DNA of 64,000 nt from Hyalangium gracile. GTDB taxonomy: Bacteria; Myxococcota; Myxococcia; Myxococcales; Myxococcaceae. Below, piece after piece: positions 43,019 through 52,050 of this stretch. Position numbers and translations under genes: made by a program. Positions within the stretch are counted from its first letter, which is position 1, and each line of letters starts with the position of its first letter. The notes below the pieces were generated by a model. That model had not been told where the DNA came from. It did not search any database and saw nothing but the letters and a program-made list of their open reading frames with translations. The stretch covers positions 62,001-126,000 of the forward strand of contig NZ_JAHXBG010000007.1 of NCBI RefSeq assembly GCF_020103725.1. Direction: 5' to 3'.

Positions 43019-44629
43019 TCAGGCGGCGGCCGAGGTAAGCTCGGAGGGCAGCGCGAAGGTGAACACCGTTCCCTGTCCGGGCTGGCTCTCCACCGAGAGC
43101 GTGCCTCCGTGGGCGTCGATGATGGCCTTGACGATCGACAGGCCCAGGCCCACGCCATTGCGGTGCGTGGGCTCCACCTGGAAGTAGCGGTGGAACAGCC
43201 GCGGCAGGTGCTCGGCGGAGATGCCGGGGCCCGTGTCCCTCACGCTGAACATCACGGAGCCTGGCTGGCTCGCCGCGGCCAGGACGATCTGCCCTCCCTC
43301 GGGCGTGAACTTGATGGCGTTGCCCACCAGGTTCGAGAAGACCTGCAGCAGGCGGTCCCGATCGCACCGCACCAGGGCCTCCGACAACGCCGGCTCCACG
43401 CTCAGCCGCTGGGACTTCTGGGCCGCCTGGAGCGCGTGATTGTCGAGCACCTCCTGCAGCAGCTCTCGGGCCGAGTGCTCGGTCTGGCGCAGCACCAGGG
43501 TGCCCGCCTGGAAGCGCGCCAGATCCAGCAGATCCTGGATGAGGTGGTTCATCTGCCGGGCCGCTCGCTCGATGGAGCCCAGCCGCGCCCGGAACTTCTC
43601 GCCGTCCGCGGTGGGCGCATTCCGGTGCAGCAGCGACGCGGACGTCGTCACCGTCGTCAGCGGGTTGCGCAGATCATGCGCGACGATGGCCAGCAGCTCC
43701 TCGCGGGAGTGCGCGAGCGCCCGGGCCTCGGCGTACAGGCGCGCCCGGTCGAGCGCCTGTCCACACTGCCGCGACAGGGCCATCATGAAGCCGCGATCGT
43801 GCTTGTCGAAGACGCGCCACTCGGAGAACGAGAGCGCCAGGCAGCCGCGCAGCCCCGTGCTGGTGGAGAACGGGAGCGCCACGCGCGAGCCGCCCACCGT
43901 GTTGACGCGGGCGCTGGGGAACTCCGCCTCCGCTCTCGCGCTCTCCAGATAGACGGGCTCGTCACGCGTGATGGCGATGCAGATGGGGGTCTGGGCCGAG
44001 AGCGGCTGGCGCCGGAAGCCCCGGGTGCTGTGCTCGGGGTAGCCCCGCGTGCTCATCAGCTCCACGGACTGCCCATCGTCGGACAGCAGGGCCACTCCGC
44101 CTGCCTTGGCCTGCAGGGCGTCCAGTCCCTGCTGGAGGATGACGCTGGTCACCTCCTCGGGCGTCACCGCGTCGCAGAGGGCGGCAGTGACCTGCTGGAG
44201 CCGTGCCAGCCGATCATGACTGGCCGCGATGGTGCGCCGCGCGCGGATCAGCGCGTTCACCCACGCCAGCAGCTCGTCCTCCTCGAAGGGCTGGGCCAGG
44301 TAGCCATCCGCTCCGGCCTCCAGCCCCGCGGTGCGCGAGGTGCCATCCACGTCACTGGCCGAGGTCTGCAGGACGATGATGGAGCTGGTGTTCGGGTCCG
44401 CCTTCAGCCGCCTGCACACCTCGTGGCCGTTGATGTCCGGCAGCCGCACATCCAGCAGGATGAGATCCGGAGCCTCGCGGGCGAGCCTCAGCGCCTGGTC
44501 CCCCGTGCTGGCCTCGAGCACCTCGTAACCCGCGCGTTGGAGCGTGAGGGAGGTGAGGTACAGGGCCGCCGGGTTGTCATTCACGTTGAGGATGCAGGCT
44601 CGCTCACGCAACACGGCTTCATTCTTCAC
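43019..44629 (-). CDS. Sensor histidine kinase with N-terminal receiver (REC-GAF-HisKA-HATPase)
   Basis: A 536-residue cytoplasmic kinase. The receiver domain (about 10-130) keeps phospho-acceptor D60 (LILLDVRLPD), but the acidic pocket reads NVNDNP and the conserved lysine is replaced by Q113 (LAQPF), so phosphorylation-driven switching may be altered. A GAF domain follows (about 145-300). The phospho-accepting histidine is H318 (IVAHDLRNPL). The ATPase domain has the N box NLVGNAIKF, DTGPGIS and GVGLGLSIVK. Start is GTG at 44629. Single gene; its stop is 10 bases from the convergent RluA-type gene. Confidence 0.92.
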   Translation of the reverse strand: MKNEAVLRERACILNVNDNPAALYLTSLTLQRAGYEVLEASTGDQALRLAREAPDLILLDVRLPDINGHEVCRRLKADPNTSSIIVLQTSASDVDGTSRTAGLEAGADGYLAQPFEEDELLAWVNALIRARRTIAASHDRLARLQQVTAALCDAVTPEEVTSVILQQGLDALQAKAGGVALLSDDGQSVELMSTRGYPEHSTRGFRRQPLSAQTPICIAITRDEPVYLESARAEAEFPSARVNTVGGSRVALPFSTSTGLRGCLALSFSEWRVFDKHDRGFMMALSRQCGQALDRARLYAEARALAHSREELLAIVAHDLRNPLTTVTTSASLLHRNAPTADGEKFRARLGSIERAARQMNHLIQDLLDLARFQAGTLVLRQTEHSARELLQEVLDNHALQAAQKSQRLSVEPALSEALVRCDRDRLLQVFSNLVGNAIKFTPEGGQIVLAAASQPGSVMFSVRDTGPGISAEHLPRLFHRYFQVEPTHRNGVGLGLSIVKAIIDAHGGTLSVESQPGQGTVFTFALPSELTSAAA

Positions 44630-44761
44630 AGTCAGTGAGGGGTTTGGCGCCGAGACTCCTTTTGAACACCGTCTCCAGCGTCAAATAGACCACGAAAGGG
44701 AACTTCCTACAGTCCCCTCGGTTGCCCGGTCGTACGCCTTGTCCCGCACTCCCGCACTCCA

Positions 44762-45454
44762 ATGACCATCGAGCACATCCCCCAAGAGAGTCCCCGCTGG
44801 CTCTATCTGCACGGCTTCGCCTCGGGCCCCGAGTCCTCCAAGGGCGTGGCGCTCGCGCGGCACTACGCGCGCCAGGGCATCCACGTGGAGCGGCTCAACC
44901 TGCGACAGCCGTCGCTGGAGCGCCTGCGCCTGAGCGCGATGATGCGCACGGTGCGCGAGGCCATCGGCGGAGAGCGCGATCGGGCCATCATCCTCGGCTC
45001 GAGCCTGGGAGGCCTGACGGCGTGCCGGGTGGCGGAGGAGGACGCGCGGGTGTGCGCGCTCGTGCTGCTGGCCCCGGCGCTCCGGGCGGCGGAGCACCTG
45101 CGGCGCCTGGCGGGCCCGGCGGGCATGCGCCGGTGGGAGGAGACGGGCTGGCAGGAGCTGGATGACTACGCCGAGAAGCGCAAGGCCCGGGTGGACTTCG
45201 GCTTCATCGGCGACCTGGAGGCCATCGACGCGCGGTCCGGCGGATGGCCCGATGTGAGGGTGCCCACGCTCATCATCCACGGGCGCCAGGACGAGACGGT
45301 GCGGATTGACACGTCCCGGCAGTGGGCGCGCGGCAAGCGCCACGTCCGGCTCGTGGAGGTGGAGGATGGCCACGAGCTGATGGCCTCGCTCGGCCGCATC
45401 GCCGCCGAGGCCGATGACTTCCTGCGGCCCTTCCTGGCTCCCGCGGGAGCCTGA
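44762..45454 (+). CDS. Alpha/beta hydrolase, YqiA-like
   Basis: A 230-residue cytoplasmic hydrolase. It starts with the strand-HGF oxyanion motif (LYLHGFASGPESSKG at 14-28). The nucleophile is S81 in GSSLGG, the acidic residue is in HGRQDETV at about 178-185, and the catalytic histidine is in EDGHEL at about 202-207. It fits the YqiA/UPF0227 esterase group. Substrate unknown. The ATG at 44762 has no strong ribosome site; the gene is divergent from the sensor kinase gene. Confidence 0.88.
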   Translation: MTIEHIPQESPRWLYLHGFASGPESSKGVALARHYARQGIHVERLNLRQPSLERLRLSAMMRTVREAIGGERDRAIILGSSLGGLTACRVAEEDARVCALVLLAPALRAAEHLRRLAGPAGMRRWEETGWQELDDYAEKRKARVDFGFIGDLEAIDARSGGWPDVRVPTLIIHGRQDETVRIDTSRQWARGKRHVRLVEVEDGHELMASLGRIAAEADDFLRPFLAPAGA

Positions 45455-45471
45455 GCGCCGCGAGGCACGGA

Positions 45472-45774
45472 CTACAGCTTGGGCGAGAGCGTGTCGACCT
45501 CGGCGAGCAGCTTCGTCATGCGCGCCTCGTCGATGCGGGACACGATGCGCTGCTGCTCGTGCACGTCGCGCACCGTCTTGGCCAGGCTGAAGGTGGAGCC
45601 CACCGTGAAGAGCATCCCCATGCCCAGGAAGGCCTTCATCCAGCCGTCCACGGGCAGGAACCACACGCCCATGGCCGTCACTCCGACGGCGAGGACCCAG
45701 GAGATCCACGTCTGGACGACCCAGGCGTTGCTGTGGGCGGGCTGGATGGCTTGGGTGTTGGGGGCGCGGTTCAT
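45472..45774 (-). CDS. YiaA/YiaB two-helix membrane protein
   Basis: A 100-residue inner-membrane protein with two hydrophobic helices (about 20-40 and 47-67) linked by a short loop (FLPVDGWMKAF). The second is followed by the SLAKTVRDVHEQQRI segment typical of the YiaA/YiaB two-helix family. Function unknown; E. coli relatives respond to salt or stress in some reports. It is divergent from a LysR regulator gene, which may control it. Confidence 0.85.
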   Translation of the reverse strand: MNRAPNTQAIQPAHSNAWVVQTWISWVLAVGVTAMGVWFLPVDGWMKAFLGMGMLFTVGSTFSLAKTVRDVHEQQRIVSRIDEARMTKLLAEVDTLSPKL

Positions 45775-45819
45775 GGGCTCTCTCCGGGTTCGGTTGCGTT
45801 GACGGGCAGAAGAGTGCCT

Positions 45820-45852
45820 CGCTTCTTCGAAAAGCGCATGGAACTAATCCAT
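45820..45852. promoter_or_regulatory. Paired dyads in the LysR/YiaA divergent promoter
   Basis: Two inverted repeats lie 17 bases apart centre to centre: CGCTT-N7-AAGCG (45820-45836) and ATGGA-N5-TCCAT (45838-45852). Both are in the 101-base gap between a LysR gene and its divergent neighbour, where LysR proteins usually bind, and the gap between start codons is typical. Binding is inferred. Confidence 0.45.
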
Positions 45853-45875
45853 CGGCTCACGATAACCTGGAGTGT

Positions 45876-46754
45876 ATGATTCAGCTCCAGCGGCTCGAGG
45901 GCTTCTACTGGGTGGCGAAGTGCGAGGGGTATGCGCGCGCCGCCCGCTCCTTCCCGTACCCCATCACCCAGCCTGGCGTGCACCAGCAGGTGAAGCGGCT
46001 GGAGGCCGAGGTCGGCGTGCGGCTCTTCGAGCGGGTGGGCAAGGATCGCGTCGTCCTCACGCCCGAGGGCCGCGCGCTCTACGCCTACGTCGCGCCCTTC
46101 CTCGAGGGGCTGCCGGCGATGACGCGCTCGCTGCGCTCGGGAGAGGTGAGCGGCAGGCTGCGCATCCACGCCTCGGGACACGTGCTGCGCTACCTGCTGC
46201 CCCCGTGGCTGCGCCGGCTCCAGAGCCAGCGGTTCGACATCGAGGTGGACCTCTTCGAGGCGAAGGTGCCCGCGGTGGCGCTCGTCCGCTCGGGCGAGGC
46301 GGACCTGCTGGTGGACCACCTGCCCGACATCCCCTCGGACTTCGAGGTGCGGCAGGTGGGCAGCGCTCGCCCCTTCCTCGTCTTCCCGTCCAACCACGAG
46401 CTCGCCCGGAAGGGGACGGTGAGCCCCAGGCAGCTCGCGGACGAGCCCTTCATCACCTACAGCTCGGACCTCCAGCTCCGCGAGCTCCAGCTGTCGGCGC
46501 TCGCGCACCACGGGGTGAAGCCGCAGCGGCTCCACGCGGCGGACTCCTCGGAGACCATCCTGGGCTTCGTCGCGGCGGGGCTGGGCTACTCGCTGCTGGC
46601 GTCGCTGCTGCCGAAGGGGCCTCGGGTGCCCGGCGTCGTCGCCCAGCCGCTCACCCAGCCCACCCGGCAGTTCCCCATCTACGCGGCCTGGCGCAAGAGC
46701 GCGCACGCCGACCCGCTGCTGGGCGTGCTGCTCTCGCTCGCGCCGCAGCCGTGA
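45876..46754 (+). CDS. LysR family transcriptional regulator
   Basis: A 292-residue regulator. The N-terminal winged helix-turn-helix is at about 1-60, with the recognition region PYPITQPGVHQQVKRLEAEVGVRLFER. The effector-binding domain (about 90-290) has the usual two-lobed type 2 periplasmic fold: LRIHASGHVLRYLLPPWLRR, then DLLVDHLP and GFVAAGLGYSLL. The N terminus differs from the usual ALSxTQPAVSxQI by carrying PYPITQPGVHQQ. It probably controls itself and the divergent YiaA-like gene. Confidence 0.92.
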   Translation: MIQLQRLEGFYWVAKCEGYARAARSFPYPITQPGVHQQVKRLEAEVGVRLFERVGKDRVVLTPEGRALYAYVAPFLEGLPAMTRSLRSGEVSGRLRIHASGHVLRYLLPPWLRRLQSQRFDIEVDLFEAKVPAVALVRSGEADLLVDHLPDIPSDFEVRQVGSARPFLVFPSNHELARKGTVSPRQLADEPFITYSSDLQLRELQLSALAHHGVKPQRLHAADSSETILGFVAAGLGYSLLASLLPKGPRVPGVVAQPLTQPTRQFPIYAAWRKSAHADPLLGVLLSLAPQP

Positions 46755-46770
46755 GGCCCCGGGGCCTGGG

Positions 46771-47064
46771 TCAGATGCGCTCGCGCTCTTTCTGCGCGAC
46801 GGGGAGGTGCTCCGGCGCGAGCTGCTGCAGGGTGCTGGTGGCGACCGGGTGGTCCAGCATTCCGCGCAGCTCCAGCTGCCGCTCCAGGTAGGCCACCCGG
46901 TCCTTGAGCTGCTGGATCTGCGGGGCGCCCAGCTGCGCCTCGCGCAGGCGGATGAAGGCCTCCACCAGCGGCTTGAGCGAGAAGCGGATGGTCAGGCCCA
47001 GCAGGGGGATACCGCAGGTCATTCCCACCACCATGATGGTGACGATGGCTTCCGTGGCTTCCAT
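46771..47064 (-). CDS. Small membrane coiled-coil protein, PspB-like in layout
   Basis: A 97-residue protein with one N-terminal membrane helix (about 5-27) and a coiled-coil stretch (about 40-66; QQLKDRVAYLERQLELRGML) followed by a His-Pro pair. The order of helix, coil and HP recalls phage-shock protein B, but the sequence similarity is weak and no pspA or pspC is nearby. Function unknown. Its stop is 16 bases from the convergent LysR gene's stop. Confidence 0.7.
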   Translation of the reverse strand: MEATEAIVTIMVVGMTCGIPLLGLTIRFSLKPLVEAFIRLREAQLGAPQIQQLKDRVAYLERQLELRGMLDHPVATSTLQQLAPEHLPVAQKERERI

Positions 47065-47364
47065 GGCGTTGTTCCTCGAGGGTCCGGCTGTGCAGGGCCG
47101 GGCCTGAATCGTACGCGCGAGCAGCGAAGCGATTGCAGCGCGCCTGCCTCGCCCTCCATGTCACGCCGTGCCCGATGGGGACAAGGCCAGCGCCGCGCGG
47201 CGTGATTCCACGGCGCGTATGTGTGCTGTGGCGTTCCGCGACGCTCTCACGCCTTGAAAATCCCAGGAGTTTCGATGGGTTATCGTGAGCACGGGCCTTG
47301 CAGAACCGCCTCGTACGCCCTCGGTGGAAATGACGGATGAAGGCCCAGCAGTGGAGATCCTGCG
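47065..47364. other. Divergent intergenic region before the PilZ-like kinase gene
   Basis: No gene is evident in these 300 bases. TTGAAA at 47254-47259 with GGTTAT at 47278-47283 (18-bp spacing) is a possible promoter for the kinase gene. A wide inverted repeat (TCACGCCG at 47161-47168, CGGCGTGA at 47198-47205) has a 29-base gap and is of doubtful meaning. Confidence 0.4.
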
Positions 47365-49473
47365 ATGCTTCCGGAAAACGAGAACAGCTCGAAGCAGCTT
47401 CCACAGCTCACTCTGGACTCGGACGAGGAGGAGCTGTGCCCCACGCGCGTCCGCTCGGAGACGCCGGACTCGGGCATGGAGCAGTGGTGGGCACCTCCGC
47501 AGACCTCCCGCGGGAGCGGGGTGCGGAACGTCGTTCCCTGGACGCCGCCTCCCGTGGCCCCGTCGGGAGACCCGCTGCTGGGCGCGGAGATCGGCAGCTT
47601 CCGGCTCATGCGCAAGCTGGGCGGTGGCGGCATGGGCACCGTCTACCTCGGCGAGCACATGCTCATCGGCAGCAAGGTGGCGGTGAAGTTCCTGCATGAT
47701 CACTTCGCCTCCGACGAGGCGCTGATCCAGCGCTTCCTGGCCGAGGCCCGGGTCGTCAACCTCATCGGCCACGAGAACATCATCAACATCTTCGACATGA
47801 ACGTGCTGCCGCCCCGGCGGCACTTCCTCATCATGGAGTACCTGGAGGGCAGTCCGCTGTCCGCGATGAAGGGCCAGCAGGTGGCGCTCCCGGTGGCGGT
47901 CTCCATCCTCAGCCAGGTGTGTGATGCGCTGCAGGCGGCCCACGCCCACGGCGTGGTCCACCGCGATCTCAAGCCGGAGAACATCTTCCTGGTCCGCCAT
48001 GACCGGATGCCGCACTTCGTGAAGGTGCTGGACTTCGGCATCGCCAAGCTCATGGACAGCATGCCGCAGCAGGGGCAGACCTCGGCGGGCACGCTCATCG
48101 GCACGCCCGAGTACATGGCCCCCGAGCAGTGGTACGGCAACACCCTGGATGGGCGCACGGACCTGTATGCGCTGGGGATGATTGCCTACGAGCTGCTCGT
48201 GGGCAGGCCCGCCTTCAGCAAGGGTGGGCTGGGCAACCTGCTGCATGCCCACCTGATGGAGTGCCCGCCGTCTCCCCATGAGCTGCGGCCCGAGGTGCCG
48301 GTGGCGCTCTCCGACGCCGTCATGCGCGCCATGGCCAAGCGGCCGGAGGAGCGCTACCGGGACGCGGCCGAGATGCGGGAGGCGCTGGAGCAGGCGCTTC
48401 CGCCGCAGGACTCGCGCCCGCGTGGGGCCCTGGCGACTCCTGTTCCCACCCCGACGCCCGCGAGCCCTTCCGAGGCGGTGCGGATGAGCCTGCCCACCAC
48501 GCCCGCCTCCCTGCCTCCGCCCGTCTCTCCCGTGCCCTCCGCTGGCGAGCTCGCCGCGCGGATCTGCCTCCAGCCGGGGAGCCCTCCCATCCGGCTGGCC
48601 TGCACGGACCTGGCTCGCGGCGGCGTCTTCCTGTGCACTGACGGCACCCTGCCGCCGCTGCGCTCGCGCGTGTCGCTCACCCTGGAGCTGCACGGCCGGA
48701 GCGTCCCGTGCATGGCCGAGGTCGTCCACCACGTCCCCGCGGCGCTGGCCAGCACCTGGAAGATGCGCCCCGGCTTCGCCGTCCAGTTCCTCGAGCTGTC
48801 CGAGGAGGCTCGCGCGGTGCTGGCGAGCCTGGGCCAGGGGCGGGGCCAGGGACTGGAGGCCCCCAAGGCCCAGCAGGACGATGCCCAGGCGGAGCTCATG
48901 CTGCGGATGCTGTTCCGGCGCATGAAGAGCGACCCCTATGCGCTGCTCTGCCTGAAGCTCGACGCGACCTTCGAGGACGTCCGCAAGTACGCGCGCTCCA
49001 CGCTGCGCTACCTGGAGACCATCGCCGCTCGGCCCCTGTCCCCCCGGCAGCAGCAGGATCTGGCCGAGATGCGCTCTCTCGTGGAGAAGGCCGCGGAGGT
49101 GCTCGGCCATGCGCGCCAGCGCGTCGAGCACGACGCCTGGCGGAGCAACTACACCGGGGTGGCGCGCTGCATCTCGAGCGGAGTCTCCGCCACCGAGCTC
49201 GAGGCGCTGCAGGCCCGCTTCCTCGTGGACCATCCCGGCGCGGAGGCCATCGAGCAGGTCCACGCCCACACCGCCAAGGCCTGGGAGGGCCAGGGCCGCA
49301 TCGATCTGGCGCTCAGCGAGTACGAGCGGGCGCTGAGGGCCAACCCGCTCCGGCTCTCGCTGCAGCAGCGCTACTGGACCCTCAAGCAGCGGGGCGTGAA
49401 GCCCACCCCGCCGCCGGAGCCCTTGTCGGGCGATGACGTCTCGGGGCTCTGGCAGCGGTCGGACCCCTCATAG
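47365..49473 (+). CDS. Ser/Thr protein kinase with PilZ-like and J-like domains
   Basis: A 702-residue soluble protein with no membrane helix. The kinase domain (about 78-345) is complete: glycine loop GGGGMG 86-91, K108, HRDLKPEN at about 199, DFGIAK at about 223 and APEQ. A Pro/Thr linker leads to a PilZ-like region (about 392-488) with CTDLARGGVFLCTD and FAVQFLELSEEAR; PilZ domains commonly bind c-di-GMP, though the RxxxR motif is not obvious. Residues 520-592 read like a J-domain relative (SDPYALLCLKLDATFEDVRK). A TPR-like end follows. Likely cytoplasmic signalling protein, target unknown. Confidence 0.9.
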   Translation: MLPENENSSKQLPQLTLDSDEEELCPTRVRSETPDSGMEQWWAPPQTSRGSGVRNVVPWTPPPVAPSGDPLLGAEIGSFRLMRKLGGGGMGTVYLGEHMLIGSKVAVKFLHDHFASDEALIQRFLAEARVVNLIGHENIINIFDMNVLPPRRHFLIMEYLEGSPLSAMKGQQVALPVAVSILSQVCDALQAAHAHGVVHRDLKPENIFLVRHDRMPHFVKVLDFGIAKLMDSMPQQGQTSAGTLIGTPEYMAPEQWYGNTLDGRTDLYALGMIAYELLVGRPAFSKGGLGNLLHAHLMECPPSPHELRPEVPVALSDAVMRAMAKRPEERYRDAAEMREALEQALPPQDSRPRGALATPVPTPTPASPSEAVRMSLPTTPASLPPPVSPVPSAGELAARICLQPGSPPIRLACTDLARGGVFLCTDGTLPPLRSRVSLTLELHGRSVPCMAEVVHHVPAALASTWKMRPGFAVQFLELSEEARAVLASLGQGRGQGLEAPKAQQDDAQAELMLRMLFRRMKSDPYALLCLKLDATFEDVRKYARSTLRYLETIAARPLSPRQQQDLAEMRSLVEKAAEVLGHARQRVEHDAWRSNYTGVARCISSGVSATELEALQARFLVDHPGAEAIEQVHAHTAKAWEGQGRIDLALSEYERALRANPLRLSLQQRYWTLKQRGVKPTPPPEPLSGDDVSGLWQRSDPS

Positions 49474-49603
49474 CGCGGCGGCCCGGGAGACCGGAGGGCC
49501 GCAGTCTGTCCGGGAGGACACTCGCGAGCTCGGTCCGTTGCCCGCAGGGCAGTGAAGCGGGAGTTTCCCTTCCAGGTGTTGAAGCTCTGGTAGCGTGCGG
49601 CGC

Positions 49604-50620
49604 ATGAAGAAGCTCCTCATCGTATTTCTCGGGCTCGTGGTCCTGGCTGGCGCCGCCGCCGGTGGCGCGTTCCTGTGGGCGGAGAAGGGCGCGTCGACTC
49701 CCAAGGTCGTGGGCGAGGCGCCCGAGGTCATCTTCGTCGTGAAGAAGGGCACCTCGGCGCGCGCGCTGGGCCCGGAGCTCGTCGGGCAGGGGCTCATCGA
49801 GGATGCGCGCTTCTGGCGCTACCACCTCTTCCGGCGGGGCGGGCTGGCGGCGAAGGCCGGTCGCTTCAAGCTGCGCGCCTCCATGTCCATCCAGGAGATC
49901 GCCACCGCGCTCGAGGGCCCGCCGCTCCCCGAGGACGTTCCGTTCGTGATGATCGAAGGGTGGCGCCTGCGGGACACCGACGCGGCGCTCGCCACCAAGG
50001 GGCTCATCAAGCCGGGCGAGTACATCGCCGCGGCCAGCCGCCCCCAGCGCTTCAAGGCCAGCTTCCCGCTGCCCACGCGCACCCTGGAGGGCTACCTCTA
50101 CCCGGAGACCTACGCCGTCGTCCCCGAGGGCTTCAGCGTGGAGGCCTTCATCCAGCGGCAGCTCGACACCTTCGCCCTGCGCTTCTACGAGGCCCACAAG
50201 GACGAGCTCGAGAAGAGCGGCCGCAGCCTCAACGACATCGTCGTGATGGCCTCGATGCTCGAGCGCGAGGAGCCCGAGCCCGAGCAGCGCCCCCTCGTCG
50301 CCGGCATCCTCTGGAAGCGCATCGACAAGGGCTTCGCGCTCGGCGTGGACGCCACGAGCCGCTACGAGCTGGTGGACTGGAACGACCGGAAGGAGTTCCT
50401 CAAGCGGCTGCGCGACAACTCGGATCCGTGGAACACGCGCACGCGCCCGGGGCTGCCTCCCGGACCGATTGGCGCTCCCACCGTGGAGTCGCTCGTCGCG
50501 GCGCTGCGCCCCAAGGCCAGCGACTACTGGTACTACCTGCACGACGCGAACAGGAAGCTGCACCCCTCGCGCAACGCCGAGGAGCACGAGGCGCTGCGCG
50601 TGAAGTACAACGTCTACTGA
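49604..50620 (+). CDS. mltG: Endolytic murein transglycosylase MltG
   Basis: A 338-residue YceG/MltG family protein. One N-terminal membrane helix (about 3-25) anchors it to the inner membrane with the domain in the periplasm. It shows the LysM-like start (VKKGTSARALGPELVGQGLI), the YLYPETYAV motif, the catalytic glutamate segment ASMLEREE and GVDATSRYELV followed by NTRTRPGLPPGPIGAPT, all diagnostic. It cuts nascent glycan strands and helps to set their length. ATG at 49604 preferred over a GTG three codons earlier. It follows the kinase gene by 130 bases on the same strand. Confidence 0.94.
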   Translation: MKKLLIVFLGLVVLAGAAAGGAFLWAEKGASTPKVVGEAPEVIFVVKKGTSARALGPELVGQGLIEDARFWRYHLFRRGGLAAKAGRFKLRASMSIQEIATALEGPPLPEDVPFVMIEGWRLRDTDAALATKGLIKPGEYIAAASRPQRFKASFPLPTRTLEGYLYPETYAVVPEGFSVEAFIQRQLDTFALRFYEAHKDELEKSGRSLNDIVVMASMLEREEPEPEQRPLVAGILWKRIDKGFALGVDATSRYELVDWNDRKEFLKRLRDNSDPWNTRTRPGLPPGPIGAPTVESLVAALRPKASDYWYYLHDANRKLHPSRNAEEHEALRVKYNVY

Positions 50621-50625
50621 GGCGC

Positions 50626-52050
50626 TCACCTCAGCTCGTGGCGCAGCGCCATGCGCGCGGCGTTGTGGCCGCACATGCCGTGGACTCCTCCTCCCGGCGG
50701 GGTGGAGGAGGAGCACAGGTAGAGCCCCTTCACGGGCGTCCTGTAGGGGTTGAGCCCCAGCACCGGCCGGGCGAGGATCTGCGAGAACATGTTCGCCCCG
50801 CCGGTGATGTCTCCGCCGATGAGGTTCGCGTTGTGGCGCTCCAGCTCGGACGGCGTCATCACGCCGCGGGCGAGGATGGTGTCCTTGAACCCCGGCGCGA
50901 AGCGCTCGAGCTGGCTCTCGATGCGATCGGTGACGTCCAGATCTCCACCGTGAGGCACGTGGCAGTAGGCCCAGGCGGTGTGCTTGCCGGCGGGGGCGCG
51001 GCTCGGCTCGAACGGGTACTGCACGAGCAGCACGTACGGCTTGTCGGAGTAGCGGCCCTCCCACGGCGCCCGCTCGGCGCTGGCGATCTCGTCGAAGCTG
51101 CCGCCCAGGTGGATGGTGCCGGCATCCCGGCAGCCCGGCGCCTTCCAGGGGATGGGCTCCGAGAGGGCCCAGTCCACCTTGTGCACGCCGGGGCCATAGC
51201 GGAACGCCTGTAGCGTCTTCTTGTAGCCCTCCGGCAGCTTGTGGCCCGCGAGCCTCAGCAGCTGCCGGGCCGTGACGTCACAGAGGATGACCCGGGCGGG
51301 CGGCAGCTCGTCGATGTTCTCCACGCGCGCCCCGGTCTCGATGCGGCCGCCCAGTGAGCGCAGGATCGACGCCAGCGCGTCCGCCAGCTTCTGCGAGCCC
51401 CCTCGCGCCACGGGCCAGCCTCCCGCGTGGCCGCTGGTGCCCAGCACGAGCCCGAACGCGCTGGTGCCCGCCCACTCCAGCGGGACGATGGAGTGCGCCG
51501 CCACGCCCGCGAACAGCCCCTTGGCGTGCTCCCCCGAGAACCAGCTCTCCGCGAGGCTCCGGGCGGAGCGCAGGGCCTGCAGCCCGAAGTGGGCCAGCGC
51601 GATGGGGTGCCTGGGGACGGGAGGCAGCGGCCCGAGCAGCGCGGGCGCGAGCTTCTTCCAGTCGCGCACCAGCGGGCCGAAGAGCTTCTTCCAGGCCGCG
51701 CCATCACGGCCCAGCGTCGCCGCGGTCTCCTCGAGCGATGGATAGACCACGCCCGCCTGGCCGTCATCGAGCGGGTGGGCAAAGGACGCCTTCGGGTGGA
51801 CGAGCTCCAGCCCGTGCTCCGCCAGCGGCAGGGCGCTCAGGAAGGGCGAGGCGATGGCCAGCGCCTGCACGGTGGAGCAGATGTCGTGGATGAAGCCCGG
51901 CAGCGTCAGCTCCGCCGACCGGCACGAGCCCCCCAGCGTGGCGTTCGCCTCGCGTACCAGCACCGAGCGCCCCGCCTGGGCCAGCGTGATGGCCGCCGCC
52001 AGGCCGTTGGGACCCGCTCCAATCACGATCGCGTCGTAGGACTCGCCCAA
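50626..52050 (-). CDS. FAD-dependent oxidoreductase, phytoene-desaturase-like
   Basis: A 474-residue amine-oxidase/phytoene desaturase-like flavoprotein (PYROXD2-like group). FAD binding is shown by IVIGAGPNGLAAAITLA (about 8-24) and EANATLGGSCRS. The C-terminal signature is GLYLCSSSTPPGGGVHGMCG (about 440-459). Substrate unknown; relatives are not proven carotenoid enzymes. The TTG at 52050 is the only usual start after an in-frame TAG four codons upstream. It is divergent from the LigD-like genes. Confidence 0.88.
   Translation of the reverse strand: MGESYDAIVIGAGPNGLAAAITLAQAGRSVLVREANATLGGSCRSAELTLPGFIHDICSTVQALAIASPFLSALPLAEHGLELVHPKASFAHPLDDGQAGVVYPSLEETAATLGRDGAAWKKLFGPLVRDWKKLAPALLGPLPPVPRHPIALAHFGLQALRSARSLAESWFSGEHAKGLFAGVAAHSIVPLEWAGTSAFGLVLGTSGHAGGWPVARGGSQKLADALASILRSLGGRIETGARVENIDELPPARVILCDVTARQLLRLAGHKLPEGYKKTLQAFRYGPGVHKVDWALSEPIPWKAPGCRDAGTIHLGGSFDEIASAERAPWEGRYSDKPYVLLVQYPFEPSRAPAGKHTAWAYCHVPHGGDLDVTDRIESQLERFAPGFKDTILARGVMTPSELERHNANLIGGDITGGANMFSQILARPVLGLNPYRTPVKGLYLCSSSTPPGGGVHGMCGHNAARMALRHELR

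Noticed and set aside
46771-47064. Assignment of the small coiled-coil protein as PspB
   Set aside because: Only the general layout fits. The sequence match is weak and no other phage-shock genes are near.
47161-47205. Inverted repeat TCACGCCG/CGGCGTGA upstream of the PilZ-like kinase gene
   Set aside because: The arms are only 8 bp with a 29-base gap in GC-rich DNA, so chance is likely.
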